30,607 nt of DNA, taken from Borrelia coriaceae. GTDB taxonomy: Bacteria > Spirochaetota > Spirochaetia > Borreliales > Borreliaceae. Position numbers and translations under genes: made by a program. Positions 8,775 through 17,890 of this stretch are shown in pieces. The stretch lies in contig NZ_CP075093.1 in the NCBI RefSeq assembly GCF_023035295.1, forward strand, positions 1 through 30,607, given 5' to 3'. A model generated the notes under the pieces. That model was not told the origin of the DNA. It worked only from the letters and a program-made list of their open reading frames with translations, and made no database searches. How positions within the stretch are numbered: the stretch's first letter is position 1; every line of letters begins with the position of its first letter.

Positions 8775-9861
8775 TTATTTAGTAGCAAGACTACCAGATT
8801 CAGCAAAATCAGTTTCAATAGTTTCGGAGTATTGTACTTTCTTTACAGCTTCTCTTACTTTCTCTAGATTGCTTGCTACTGTTTGCCTAATTATCTCACC
8901 TAGTACCCCTAATACCTTATTTACAGCACTAGCAGCAGCTGCTTTAACTGCACTTTTATCAGTATCATTATCTTGAGCACTAAACTTACCACCTTTAGTT
9001 ATAGCCTTCAAAGCAACAGCTGCTGCTAAATCTGCATTTGTAGCAGCATTGGAACCATTATCACCAACTGCATTAGCACCAGTAGCTAATTCTCCAGCTT
9101 TATTATCAGTACCAGCATTAAGTTGAGCAGTATTAGCTGTAGCATCTTTTATCTTATTAATCATCGCCCATGGGTCTGCTTTAGAAACTTCAGAAGCTAA
9201 AGCAGGACCTGAACCAGCAGCATCAGCTTTACCCCCAAGTGCATCAGGCGCAGTACTAGCCCCTGCATTAATTTTAGCACCTTCGCTCCCCTTTTTAATA
9301 TCTACTTTAAATATCTCTGCTATTTCAACAATTTTCTTCACATTATCAATGATAGTCTTAACATCATTAGAATCAGCAACTTCGGCTTTAGCTGCAGCAG
9401 AAGCTATATCACCAATCTCAGCCCCAATTCCTTTAGTTACACTAGCAAGTTTAGTTAGAGCAACAATTAACTTATCAAAAACTTCTTTTATTCCTTGAAT
9501 AGCAGTTTTAACAGTCTCAACGCCTTTAGCATCAGCATGAGGAGTAGAAGTTATGTCTTTTGCCAAACCATCTAATTTACCTCTAGTATCTTCTAAGCCT
9601 TTTTTTATTTTCTCAAAATGGAGCTCCCACCTTTTCTTTCTTATCACCAGATTTAACAGCATTAAATGCTAATGCGTCTCCCATAGCATTACCAAAAGAA
9701 CCGAATATTTCTTGAAAGTCATGACCTATTTTGACAAGAGAATCAAAGAAAGTATTTCTCTTTTCAAGCTCTTCTATCCCATTATTACAAGAAAGGAATA
9801 AAGAGATAAATAATGTTGCACAAATACTTTTTAATCTAATATTTTTAATATTTATTTTCAT
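8775..9861 (-). pseudogene. vlp: DPWAMI-type vlp copy with one +1 frameshift
   Basis: A near twin of the copy at 5610-6663 in its first 60 codons ([20 protein letters not shown]), with normal leader, lipobox and RBS. The frame breaks near 9625: KVGAPF-stop, where dropping one C in GCTCCATTTTG restores [15 protein letters not shown]. The second frame contains ADPWAMINKIKDAT, NADLAAAVALKAITKGGKF and ends with VQYSETIETDFAES. Length 3n+1 agrees with a single insertion. About 362 codons when repaired. The break falls early, so no Vlp could be made from it in place, yet nearly all of it remains usable as recombination donor. Confidence 0.87.
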
Positions 9862-9918
9862 ATATTACGTACCTCCTTTTAAACTTATCCCTTAACTAAA
9901 GAGGTTAGACACCAAAAA

Positions 9919-9952
9919 AGGAAAACTACTCCTATATAAGAAGTGTTTTCCT
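9919..9952 (-). terminator. Cassette terminator
   Basis: AGGAAAAC (9919-9926) pairs with GTTTTCCT (9945-9952); TTTTTTGG follows on the minus strand. Confidence 0.7.
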
Positions 9953-10006
9953 AAAATGACTTTATTATTTTGTTTACCTATCTTTTCCTAAATTTTATTT
10001 ACTTCC

Positions 10007-11053
10007 CTACTTATCAGCTCCTGATTCACTTGTTTCTGATGACACATCTCCTTGTTTAACTGCTGCTAATGCTTCACTTATTGTTTTTAAACCACTATCA
10101 ACAGTATTTCTAATAGCGATGATAAGAGTACTTAATGTCTTATTTACTGCACTTGATGCTGCCCCCTTTACTGCATTGACATATTTAACATCATTCTTAG
10201 CCGAAAATTTACCACCTTTCGCCATTGCTCTTAAGGCAATACCAGCTGCTATTACCGCATCCTTTTGTGCATCTACTATATCAATATTTTTATCAGCTAA
10301 TTGCATAGTAGCAGCTGCAATCTCAGCAGCATTTGTTGCCGTTTCAATTTTATTCCCGGAAGCAGCATCCTTAGAAATAGCAATAGCTTGAAGAATATCA
10401 GCACCTGTTATGGCTCCAATAGATGCACTAGCGGCTGCCGCTTCAGCTTCTCCAGCACCATTAGTTTTATCATTAAATAACTTACCAACTGTTTTATTAT
10501 GATTTTTGTCAGTAACATTAGCATCTGACTTTCCTTCATCTTGTTTGAAAACTATTCCTATAATAGTCTTAATTCCTTTTACAAGTGCGTTTACACTTGT
10601 AACATCTGCGGGGTTAGCATCTTGATTTTGCTCAACATTCCCAATAGTACCAGAACCCGTAGCCCCACCAGCTGCAATTTTAGCACCTTCTACAATCTTA
10701 TCTAATGTAGCTATACATTTATCAACAGCTGTCTTTACATTTGGATACTTCCCATACTCCACTTCAACCTTGCTTAACTTCTCTTTAACTTTTTCTATAG
10801 TGTCAGCAATATCAGTAAAATATTTTCCTATAGCTTCTTTTTTAGTATCAGCCTTAATACCTAAAACACCACCAAGCATATCTCCAAAGGAAGTAAAGAT
10901 ATCTAAGAATCCTTGTCTTAAATTAGATATAGAGAGTATAGAATCCCTTTGCTTTTGAAGTTCTTCTATTCCATTATTACAAGAAAGGAATAGAGAAATG
11001 AATAATGTTGCACATATACTTTTTACTCTAATATTTTTAATATTTATTTTCAT
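10007..11053 (-). CDS. vlp: Variable large protein, Vlp7-like group, intact
   Basis: A 348-residue lipoprotein (Cys25). N-terminal mature part QKQRDSILSISNLRQGFLDI and FGDMLGGVLGIKADTKKEAIGKYF; centre 130-262 is the variable Ala/Gly/Asn-rich part with SIGAITGADILQAIA near 211; residues 265-286 hold QKDAVIAAGIALRAMAKGGK, the counterpart of the invariant IR6/C6 epitope of VlsE; the tail is SAVNKTLSTLIIAIRNTVDS then AVKQGDVSSETSESGADK. I group it with B. hermsii Vlp7, usually placed in the delta subfamily. It shares its N-terminal block with the genes at 14732 and 17989, but its C-terminal tail with the gene at 12388, so it is a mosaic. The start is set by CACGTAATAT-ATG with GGAGG 10 nt upstream. 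One unusual Cys (113) lies in the mature part. Confidence 0.92.
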   Translation of the reverse strand: MKINIKNIRVKSICATLFISLFLSCNNGIEELQKQRDSILSISNLRQGFLDIFTSFGDMLGGVLGIKADTKKEAIGKYFTDIADTIEKVKEKLSKVEVEYGKYPNVKTAVDKCIATLDKIVEGAKIAAGGATGSGTIGNVEQNQDANPADVTSVNALVKGIKTIIGIVFKQDEGKSDANVTDKNHNKTVGKLFNDKTNGAGEAEAAAASASIGAITGADILQAIAISKDAASGNKIETATNAAEIAAATMQLADKNIDIVDAQKDAVIAAGIALRAMAKGGKFSAKNDVKYVNAVKGAASSAVNKTLSTLIIAIRNTVDSGLKTISEALAAVKQGDVSSETSESGADK

Positions 11054-11107
11054 ATATTACGTGCCTCCTTTTATCTTTCCTGTAACTAAAGAGGCTAAAC
11101 ACAATAA

Positions 11108-11145
11108 AAAGGAAACTACTCCTATCAAAAGAAATGCTTCCCTTT
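11108..11145 (-). terminator. Cassette terminator, imperfect
   Basis: The AAAGGAAAC-type arm (near 11108) faces GCTTCCCTT (near 11136-11144) with mismatches; a T-rich stretch follows on the minus strand. Weaker than its neighbours. Confidence 0.45.
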
Positions 11146-11172
11146 AATGACTCTATTACTTTGTTCTACTAT

Positions 11173-12243
11173 TTATTTAGTAGCAGTACCAGCTTCAGTT
11201 GATTCAGTAGTAATCTAAGAATACTTTATTTTTTGAACAGCAGATTTAATTTTATCAAGTTCAAGATTTATTGTTTTTCTAATGATAAAATTAATTATTC
11301 CTAATACTTTATTCACAGCACTCACAGCAGCTGCTTTAACTGCTACTGCTTCATTATCATTTTGAGCACTAAATTTACCAGTCTTCGTCATTGCTTTGAA
11401 AGCTACGGCAGCCGCTAGGTCTGCAGTAGTAGCTGCACCAACATTACTATGAGAACTATTAGTTCCAATAGCTAATGCTCCTGTTTCATTATTATCATCA
11501 CCTTTAAGGATCACACCATCAGTTTTAGCATTTTCAATCTTGGCAATCATTGCCCATGGATCTGCTTTTGATACTTCATCTGCTAAATTAGGACCAGCAT
11601 TAGCTGAAGCCTTATTATTATTGCTACCAACAGGGGCTTCTACTGCCTTAGTAGCATTTTTTACTTGCTCACCGTTATTCCCTTTTTGAATAAAATTTAC
11701 GCCTGAATTTTTTGCTACTTCATTGGCTATCTCAATTATAGCTTTAACTCCCTCAGTAACAGTTTTAACATCAACGGCAGAAGCACCAGCAGGAGGAGCA
11801 GCACTTGTATTAGTATCACTAATCTTACCAGCTTCTTTAGTTACACCAGCAAGTCTACTTACAGAATCAATTAATTTTGTAAGTACTTCACTAACTTCTT
11901 TAATAACACCATCAACACCTGTATTATCAGCATGGGGAATAGAAGATATTTCTTTTGCTAAACCATCTAATTTACCTTTAGTATCTCCTAATCCTTTTCC
12001 TATCTTTTCAAAATGTGCACTTATTGCATTTCCAGTATCACCAGATTTAACAGCATTAAATCCTAATGTTCCACCAAATGAATCACCAAAAGAAGTGAAG
12101 ACAGACAAGAAGTCATTACCTAACTTAGCAAGTGAAGATAAGAAGGTATTTCTCTTCTCAAGTTCTTCTATTCCATTATTACAAGAAAGGAATAGAGAAA
12201 TAAATAATGTTACACAAATACTTTTTACTTTAATATTTTTAAT
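11173..12243 (-). pseudogene. vlp: DPWAMI-type vlp copy lacking its start codon and with an early stop
   Basis: The frame is open from IKNIKVKSICVTLF through lipobox FLSC to KIKYS, but a precise 12-nt loss at 12243/12244 has removed the ATGAAAATAAAT that all other cassettes have, leaving CACGTAGTAT joined to ATTAAAAATATT. A TAG at about 11212-11214 then cuts off the last 13 codons (ITTESTEAGTATK), which remain readable down to the original stop at 11173-11175. In the body: VFTSFGDSFGGTLGF near the N-terminus (a Vlp7-like feature), NKIEN-type centre with ADPWAMIAKIENAK, and TADLAAAVAFKAMTKTGKF. The N-terminal mix suggests a hybrid of two groups. The first possible non-ATG start inside would miss the signal peptide. 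Confidence 0.82.
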
Positions 12244-12295
12244 ATACTACGTGAATCCTTTTGCCCTATTCCTCAAAAAAAGGCTAAAGATAAAA

Positions 12296-12333
12296 AAAGG
12301 AAAACATCTCACATAGAGAAGTGTTTCCCTTTA
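12296..12333 (-). terminator. Cassette terminator
   Basis: An AAAGGAAAACA-type arm faces TGTTTCCCTTT with one mismatch; TTTTTTTATC follows on the minus strand. Confidence 0.65.
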
Positions 12334-12387
12334 ATGACTTTATTAGTTTGCTTACTTATCTTTTTCCAACTTTCATTTACTTCCCCC

Positions 12388-13440
12388 TTACTTAGTAGCT
12401 ACAGATTCACTTGTTTCTGCTGACACATCTCCTTGTTTAACTGCTGTTAATGTTTCACTTATTGTTTTTAAACCACCATCAACAGTATTTCTTATTGCTA
12501 TTACTAAAGTATTTAATGTCTTGTTAACTGCACTTGCTGCTGCTCCATTTATTGCATCAGCAGCTTTTGCTGCATCAGTAGTATCAGACGCAAATTTACC
12601 ACCCTCAGCCATAGCTCTTAAGGCTATCCCTGCTGCTATTACTGCATCTTTCTGTATTGATGATGAAAGAGTCTGAGCACCACCTGTTGTACAAGCAGCA
12701 ACACTTGCAGCATCGGTTGCTGTGTTAATCGCAACTGAAGAAGTAGCCTCACCTGACTTTGATATAGCTTTCAATATATCAGCACCACTTACAGCTCCTA
12801 TTGATGCATTTGCTGCCGCTGCTTGAACTTCTTTTCCATCACTACCTTTAACACCACTAAATATTTTACCTATATTAACTTTTTCCGAACCTGTGGTCCT
12901 ATCAAATGTTGGATTTCCTTCATTACTATCTAATACTACCCCAACGATCGCCTTCAGCCCATTAACAATTAAATTTACTGAATCTTTTTTTGCAGAAGCA
13001 GCATCTTGACCACTTTTAGTAGCACCACCAATAGCATCACTACCACGAGCACCACCAGCTGCAGTTTTTGCTCCTTCCTCAATTTTTTCTATAGTTTTAA
13101 TAAATTCGTTAACCTTTTCTTTTACCTTTGCATAATTACCATTTTCAGCCATAATGGCATTTAATTGCTCTTTTACTGATTTCATGGTAGTTGCAATATT
13201 AGTAAAATATTTTCCTATAGCATCCTTTGTAGTATCAGTTTTGATACCCAATGTATCTGTTACCATATCTCCCAAAGCAGTAAAAACTGATAAGAACCCC
13301 TTTCCTAAATTGGCTATTGAATTCAAAAATTGATTCTTCTTCTCAAGTTCTTCTATTCCATTATTACAAGAAAGGAATAAAGAGATAAATAATGTTGCAC
13401 AAATACTTTTTACTTTAATATTTTTAATATTTATTTTCAT
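12388..13440 (-). CDS. vlp: Variable large protein, Vlp7-like group, intact
   Basis: A 350-residue lipoprotein (Cys25). Key segments: KKNQFLNSIANLGKGFLSVF, LGDMVTDTLGIKTDTTKDAI, EKVNEFIKTIEKIEEGAKTA, then a variable centre, NASIGAVSGADILKAISKSG near 211, QKDAVIAAGIALRAMAEGG near 263 and the tail AVKQGDVSAETSESVATK. The EKIEEGAK block is shared with the gene at 14732, the tail with the gene at 10007. An unpaired Cys250 in the variable part (SVAACTTGG) is odd for a protein whose only usual Cys is the lipidated one. The flanking GGGGGCACGTAATAT carries a poorer RBS than the GGAGG cassettes. Confidence 0.92.
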   Translation of the reverse strand: MKINIKNIKVKSICATLFISLFLSCNNGIEELEKKNQFLNSIANLGKGFLSVFTALGDMVTDTLGIKTDTTKDAIGKYFTNIATTMKSVKEQLNAIMAENGNYAKVKEKVNEFIKTIEKIEEGAKTAAGGARGSDAIGGATKSGQDAASAKKDSVNLIVNGLKAIVGVVLDSNEGNPTFDRTTGSEKVNIGKIFSGVKGSDGKEVQAAAANASIGAVSGADILKAISKSGEATSSVAINTATDAASVAACTTGGAQTLSSSIQKDAVIAAGIALRAMAEGGKFASDTTDAAKAADAINGAAASAVNKTLNTLVIAIRNTVDGGLKTISETLTAVKQGDVSAETSESVATK

Positions 13441-13493
13441 ATATTACGTGCCCCCTTTTTCCCATACTTTAAATCAAGAGGCCAAATAAAAAT

Positions 13494-13529
13494 AAGGAAA
13501 ACTAATCCTATACAAGAATTGTTTTCCTT
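13494..13529 (-). terminator. Cassette terminator
   Basis: A perfect 9-bp stem AAGGAAAAC (13494-13502)/GTTTTCCTT (13521-13529), followed by ATTTTTATTT on the minus strand. Confidence 0.7.
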
Positions 13530-13568
13530 TCATGATTTTATTATTTCAATTATTTATTTTTTCATTAT

Positions 13569-14609
13569 TTATTTAGTAACAGTATCAGATTCAATAGTCA
13601 CAGGAGCAACAGCATCATTTATGTTCATAGCATCTTTAACAGTTTTAAGTCCTTCATCAATTGTTTTTCTTATTGCTATAGTTAGGGTATTTAATGCTTT
13701 AGTCACCGCACTTACTACCGCTCCCTCTACTACTTTCTTTGACTCACTAGCACTACCATTAGCAAACTTACCACTCTTAGCCATTGCTCGCAGTGCAATA
13801 GCTCCTGCTATAATTGCATCTTTGGGAATTGCAGAAACATTACCGGTTAATTCTTTAGCAAATTTGACAGCATCACTATTGTCTTTAACCATGGCTTTTA
13901 ATATGTCAGCACCTGTTACTGCCCCAACAGCTTTAGCTGCATCAGCTGCTACTTTTTTAGGAGAACTACCAATAGCAGTATTACCAAATAATTTCCCTGC
14001 TTCACCATCACCAGCATTCGCGGTTCTTGAACCAAGATCGTCGGCCTTTTTATCATCTCCAGCTTCAGCATTACCCCCATCTTTTAATACTATATCTACT
14101 ATACTCTTAATCCCCTTTATTAAGTTCTCAACACCAGTGCTAGCAACTCCACTAGCATTTTGAGCAATATTAGCAATCAAATCATCACCTGTAATACCAA
14201 TAGCCTCACTAGCAGTCCTAGCTCCTTCTATTATCTTACTGAGTGTATTATTAATGAACTTTTCCACTTCTTTTTTAACAGCATCAGCATTAGGCTTATT
14301 ATCTCTTTCCATATTAGCAACAATTTTCTCAAGCTTATCTTTAGTTCCTTGTACAGCATCTTGTACTTTTTTAAAGTATTTCCCAACATCAGACTTTGGA
14401 GTAGTCTCATTAAATCCTAAAATCCCACCAAGTGTACCACCAAAAGAAGTAAAGATATCTAAGAAGTCATTACCTAAATTAGCAAGTGAAGATAAGAAAG
14501 AATTTCTTTTTTCAAGTTCCTCTATCCCATTATTACAAGAAAGGAATAAAGAGATAAATAATGTTGCACAAATACTTTTTAATCTAATATTTTTAATATT
14601 TATTTTCAT
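13569..14609 (-). CDS. vlp: Variable large protein, Vlp7-like group, intact
   Basis: A 346-residue lipoprotein (Cys25). N-terminus KRNSFLSSLANLGNDFLDIF and FGGTLGGILGFNETTPKSDV, middle EGARTASEAIGITGDDLIAN, GVENLIKGIKSIVDIVLKDG, AVGAVTGADILKAMVKDN, then PKDAIIAGAIALRAMAKSGK as the IR6-like element and the tail [20 protein letters not shown] plus MNINDAVAPVTIESDTVTK. Its centre and tail (IGITGD, TVKD, VTTES-type end) match the damaged copy at 16772-17866 rather than its direct neighbours, defining a second sub-type within the group. The tail type also matches the scrap at 24640. Full leader with GGAGG. Confidence 0.92.
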   Translation of the reverse strand: MKINIKNIRLKSICATLFISLFLSCNNGIEELEKRNSFLSSLANLGNDFLDIFTSFGGTLGGILGFNETTPKSDVGKYFKKVQDAVQGTKDKLEKIVANMERDNKPNADAVKKEVEKFINNTLSKIIEGARTASEAIGITGDDLIANIAQNASGVASTGVENLIKGIKSIVDIVLKDGGNAEAGDDKKADDLGSRTANAGDGEAGKLFGNTAIGSSPKKVAADAAKAVGAVTGADILKAMVKDNSDAVKFAKELTGNVSAIPKDAIIAGAIALRAMAKSGKFANGSASESKKVVEGAVVSAVTKALNTLTIAIRKTIDEGLKTVKDAMNINDAVAPVTIESDTVTK

Positions 14610-14633
14610 ATATTACGTGCCTCCTTTCTACCT

Positions 14634-14875
14634 ATCCCTTAACTAAAGAGACAAAATATAAAAAGGGGAAACATCTCTCCTCAAGAAAGGTTTCCCTTAA
14701 TGGATTCATTACTTAATTTACGTATTGCCTATTATTTAGTATCAGTACCAGATGCAGTCACTTCTGAAGACTGATCCTCTTGTTTAACTTCGGCTAGCAC
14801 CTTATTTATTATTTTTAAACCACTATCGACAGTATTTCTTATTGCTATTATAAGAGTACTTAATGTCTTATTTAC
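14634..14875. repeat. 242-nt near-identical block, copy 1
   Basis: Identical to 17891-18132 except for one base (C at 14695, A at 17952). It covers the end of one vlp (last 48 codons), the 3' non-coding part, the terminator and a little of the next cassette's 5' flank. Confidence 0.93.
14662..14698 (-). terminator. Cassette terminator
   Basis: AGGGAAACC on the minus strand pairs with GGTTTCCCT-like sequence; plus-strand arms are AGGGGAAAC (14664-14672) and GTTTCCCTT (14690-14698), then TTTTTATATT on the minus strand. Confidence 0.65.
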
Positions 14876-15778
14876 TGCACTAGCGGCTGCACCATTGACT
14901 GCATTAGAATGTTTAGCATCATTATTAGCAGCAAATTTACCACTCTTAGCCATTGCTCTTAGGGCTATACCAGCTGCTATTACTGCATCTTTTCTTGCGT
15001 CTTCTTTAATATCTTGCTTACCACTTGCATTAGCCTTAGCAATAGCAATCTCTGCTGCAGTACTTGCTTGATCAATATCTTTATTCTCAGTAGCCTTCTC
15101 AGAACTAGCAATAGCTTTAAGAATATCCGCCCCAGTTATAGCTCCAATTGATGCACTAGCTGCAGCTGCTGCTTCTTCTGTACCACTTGCCTTCTTTTCA
15201 AACAATTTACCAACTACTTTATTTTTCTCCCCATCAGTCTTAGTAGCATTTGGATCCCCTTTACTCTCTAAAAGTACTCCAACAATTGTCTTAATTCCTT
15301 TAACAAGTGCGTTTACACTTGTTTCATCAGCAGGTGTAGGCTCCTGGCCAGTAACAGTAGCACCACCAATCTTTGCGTCCCCCTTGGCACCACCAGCAGC
15401 GATTTTAGCTCCTTCCTCGATTTTTTCTATAGTTTTAATAAATACGTTAACTTTTTCTTTTACCTTTTCATAATTACCACTTTCAGCCACAATACTATTT
15501 AGTTTTTCTTTCACTGATTTCATAGTGTCAGCAATATTAGTGAAATACCTTCCTATATCTTCTTTTGTAGTATCAGCTTTAATACCAAAAGCATCAGAAA
15601 CCATATCCCCAAATAATGCAAAAACATCTAAAAATCCTTGTCTTAAATTAGATATAGAGAGTATAGAATCCCTTTGTTTTTCAAGTTCTTCTATTCCATT
15701 ATTACAAGAAAGGAAAAGAGAGATAAATAATGTTGCACAAATACTTCCTACTTTAATATTTTTAATATTTATTTTCAT
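14732..15778 (-). CDS. vlp: Variable large protein, Vlp7-like group, intact
   Basis: A 348-residue lipoprotein (Cys25). N-terminus EKQRDSILSISNLRQGFLDV is shared with the gene at 10007; residues 110-135 (FIKTIEKIEEGAKIAAGGAK) with the gene at 12388; the last 48 codons (ending KQEDQSSEVTASGTDTK) are identical with the copy at 17989. It thus combines blocks of at least three other archive members. The IR6-like element is RKDAVIAAGIALRAMAKSGK. Normal 5' flank (CACGTAATAT) with GAGG. No promoter seen between it and the vsp terminator upstream at 15859-15892. Confidence 0.92.
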   Translation of the reverse strand: MKINIKNIKVGSICATLFISLFLSCNNGIEELEKQRDSILSISNLRQGFLDVFALFGDMVSDAFGIKADTTKEDIGRYFTNIADTMKSVKEKLNSIVAESGNYEKVKEKVNVFIKTIEKIEEGAKIAAGGAKGDAKIGGATVTGQEPTPADETSVNALVKGIKTIVGVLLESKGDPNATKTDGEKNKVVGKLFEKKASGTEEAAAAASASIGAITGADILKAIASSEKATENKDIDQASTAAEIAIAKANASGKQDIKEDARKDAVIAAGIALRAMAKSGKFAANNDAKHSNAVNGAAASAVNKTLSTLIIAIRNTVDSGLKIINKVLAEVKQEDQSSEVTASGTDTK

Positions 15779-15858
15779 ATATTACGTGCCTCACTTCCCC
15801 CCTTTCCTTTAACTAAAGAAGCTAAATAATAAAGAAAAATCCACAATAAAACAAATAT

Positions 15859-15892
15859 AAAAGCTAGGAGAACTATTATATCCCTAGCTTTT
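15859..15892 (-). terminator. Terminator of the vsp gene
   Basis: A perfect 10-bp stem AAAAGCTAGG (15859-15868)/CCTAGCTTTT (15883-15892) with T-rich sequence on both sides. Unlike the vlp hairpins in sequence, so vsp brings its own 3' unit. Confidence 0.75.
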
Positions 15893-15984
15893 TATTCATT
15901 GACTTTATTTCTTGCAATGACTTACTCTCTAAATAAATACTAATCTTAGTAATAATCTTTAAATTACTTATCTCTTAGTTAGCT

Positions 15985-16653
15985 TTATTTAGTAACGACC
16001 TCTAACCTAGCAGGTTCTTTAACCCCCTTGATCGTCCCTTTTAATACTTCATTTGCAGCATTTAATAAATCACCAATTGCCTTGTTTAAAGTAATAAGTT
16101 CACTAGCGCCTTTATCTTTACCACTATCGTTTATATCTATAGCTTTTTTTGCATTAGCATCAGTAGCAGCTCCACTAGCGGTTCCTAAATCAGCACTCGA
16201 AGTTCTCAATTTTTTTACAAATTCCTCAGCCTTGTGTGCAACAGCTTTAACTTTATCTTCTAAACCTTTAAAAAATTCTGTAACTTTCAATTCTTTGGAT
16301 TTTTTCTCTATAATTTCAGCCACCTTATATGCCCCTGCTAGTAATGGAGTATAATGTGCACCAGCACCAGAATCGTCTTCTAGCCCATTTTGACCAATTT
16401 TTTTCTTAATACCTTTAGAAATACCATCTATTATTGACTTAACTAAAGTTTCTATCTCTTTTACATTCACCACAAAAGTGCTTACCTCTTTAATTTTTCC
16501 ACTTACCTCAACTAAATCAATTACTCTCCCATCAGCCATAGCTGCTTGCCCATCTCTAAGCTCTGGTCCTGCATTATTGCAAGATAAAAATAAAGAGATA
16601 AATAATGTTGCACAAATACTTTTTATCATAATATTTTTAATATTTATTTTCAT
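15985..16653 (-). CDS. vsp: Variable small protein (Vsp, OspC-like), intact
   Basis: A 222-residue lipoprotein with the same leader as the vlp genes ([18 protein letters not shown], Cys25) but an OspC/Vsp body: CNNAGPELRDGQAAMADGRV, VIDLVEVSGKIKEVSTFVV, IETLVKSIIDGISKGIKKKI, GQNGLEDDSGAGAHYTPLLA, SSADLGTASGAATDANAKKA, and ASELITLNKAIGDLLNAANE near the end. These match the order of conserved blocks in B. hermsii Vsp proteins (PELK, VSKKIKE, KKIGANGL, TADLGK, GAEELIKLNTAIDALL). Vsp proteins are helical-bundle surface antigens that alternate with Vlp at one expression site. Slightly longer than typical Vsp. Sharing the leader with vlp would let both kinds use one upstream recombination target. 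Confidence 0.92.
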   Translation of the reverse strand: MKINIKNIMIKSICATLFISLFLSCNNAGPELRDGQAAMADGRVIDLVEVSGKIKEVSTFVVNVKEIETLVKSIIDGISKGIKKKIGQNGLEDDSGAGAHYTPLLAGAYKVAEIIEKKSKELKVTEFFKGLEDKVKAVAHKAEEFVKKLRTSSADLGTASGAATDANAKKAIDINDSGKDKGASELITLNKAIGDLLNAANEVLKGTIKGVKEPARLEVVTK

Positions 16654-16705
16654 ATATTACGTGCTTCATTTAACCACCCTTTAACTAAAGAGACTAAATT
16701 AAAAA

Positions 16706-16744
16706 AAAGGGAAACGTCCCTTATAAAAAGAAATGTATCCCTTT
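16706..16744 (-). terminator. Cassette terminator
   Basis: AAAGGGA (16706-16712) pairs with TCCCTTT (16738-16744); eight T residues follow on the minus strand. Confidence 0.65.
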
Positions 16745-16771
16745 AATAATCTTATTATTTATTTCGATGAT

Positions 16772-17866
16772 TTATTTAGTAGCAGAAGCTGATTCAGTAG
16801 TTACAGGAATATCATTAGCATTAATTTTTATAGTATCTTTAACAGTCTTAAGCCCTCCATCTATTGTTTTTCTTATTGCAATAGTTAATGTATCTAATGC
16901 TTTAGTTACTGCACTTACTGCTGCGCCTTTAACTGCAGTGGCAACATCAGCTTTAACACCATCACTAGGACCAGAGAACTTACCATTCTTAGCCATTGCT
17001 CGCAGTGCAATAACACCTGCTATAGTTACATCTTTAGCTTGATTTGCAGCAGTGACACTAGCAACATTTTCGAGTATTTTTAGCGCTAACACAGCAGCTT
17101 TGCTACCAACACCCGTAGAAATAGCTTTTAATATGTCAGCGCCAGTTACTGCTCCAACTGCTTTAGAAGCATCTTTTGCTGCTTTTGCTGCATTACCAGC
17201 ATCACCGGAACCGTCCTTGGCAAACAATTTACCTGCATTACCATCAGTTCCACCAGAAGAAGCAGTTCTTGCCTCACCAGCAGCTCCAGTAGCATCTTTA
17301 ACAGGACCGTTAGCATCCCCCGCATCAGCATTTCCTTCTTTAAGTACCGCATCTACAATATCTTTAATTCCCTTGACTAGATTATCAACTTCAGTACCAG
17401 CATTGCCAGCATTCTGCGCAGCAACATTACCAAGTAGTTCATCACCTGTAATACCAATAGTATCACTAGCAATTTTAGCACCTGTAATTATCCTATCAAG
17501 TTTTTCACTAACTAATGTTTTTACAACTGCAGCAGTAGCTTCTGCATTAGGATTACCTTCAGGTTTCATGTTCTCAACAATTGTGTTAAGCTTACTCTTA
17601 ACTCCTTCTACAGTAGTTTCAATTTTTTTAAAGTAATCTCCAACCTCAGACTTTTTAGTAGAAGCATTAAACCCTAAAACACCACCTAGTGAATCACCAA
17701 AAGAAGTGAAGACATCTAAGAAGTCATTACCTAAATTAGCTAGAGAGGATAAGAAAGTATTTCTCTTCTGAAGTTCTTCTATCCCATTATTACAAGAAAG
17801 GAAAAGAGAAATAAATCATGTTGCACAAATACTTTTTACTCTAATATTTTTAATATTTATTTTCAT
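16772..17866 (-). pseudogene. vlp: Vlp7-like vlp copy with a nonsense codon in the signal peptide
   Basis: All 365 codons are in one frame from ATG (17864-17866) to the stop at 16772, except that codon 17 is TGA (17816-17818) where the other cassettes have [28 protein letters not shown]. The rest is intact: RNTFLSSLANLGNDFLDVF, FGDSLGGVLGFNASTKKSEV, IGITGDELLGNV, VDNLVKGIKDIVDAVLKEG, AVGAVTGADILKAISTGVG, the element AKDVTIAGVIALRAMAKNGK, and the tail TKALDTLTIAIRKTIDGGLK. A single T-to-G change thus silences it in place, although any recombination starting downstream of the signal peptide would still yield a functional antigen. Closest relative: the gene at 13569-14609. Confidence 0.87.
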
Positions 17867-17890
17867 ATATTACGTGCCTCCTTTTCTCCC

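Noticed and set aside
13519..14163. A 214-codon plus-strand open frame, and similar ones at 11723-12316, 17052-17636, 5014-5370, 6140-6514 and 16028-16354
   Set aside because: They lie antisense to clear vlp or vsp genes and read as Ser/Ala/Pro/Leu-rich mirror images of Ala/Lys-rich proteins; no start signals.
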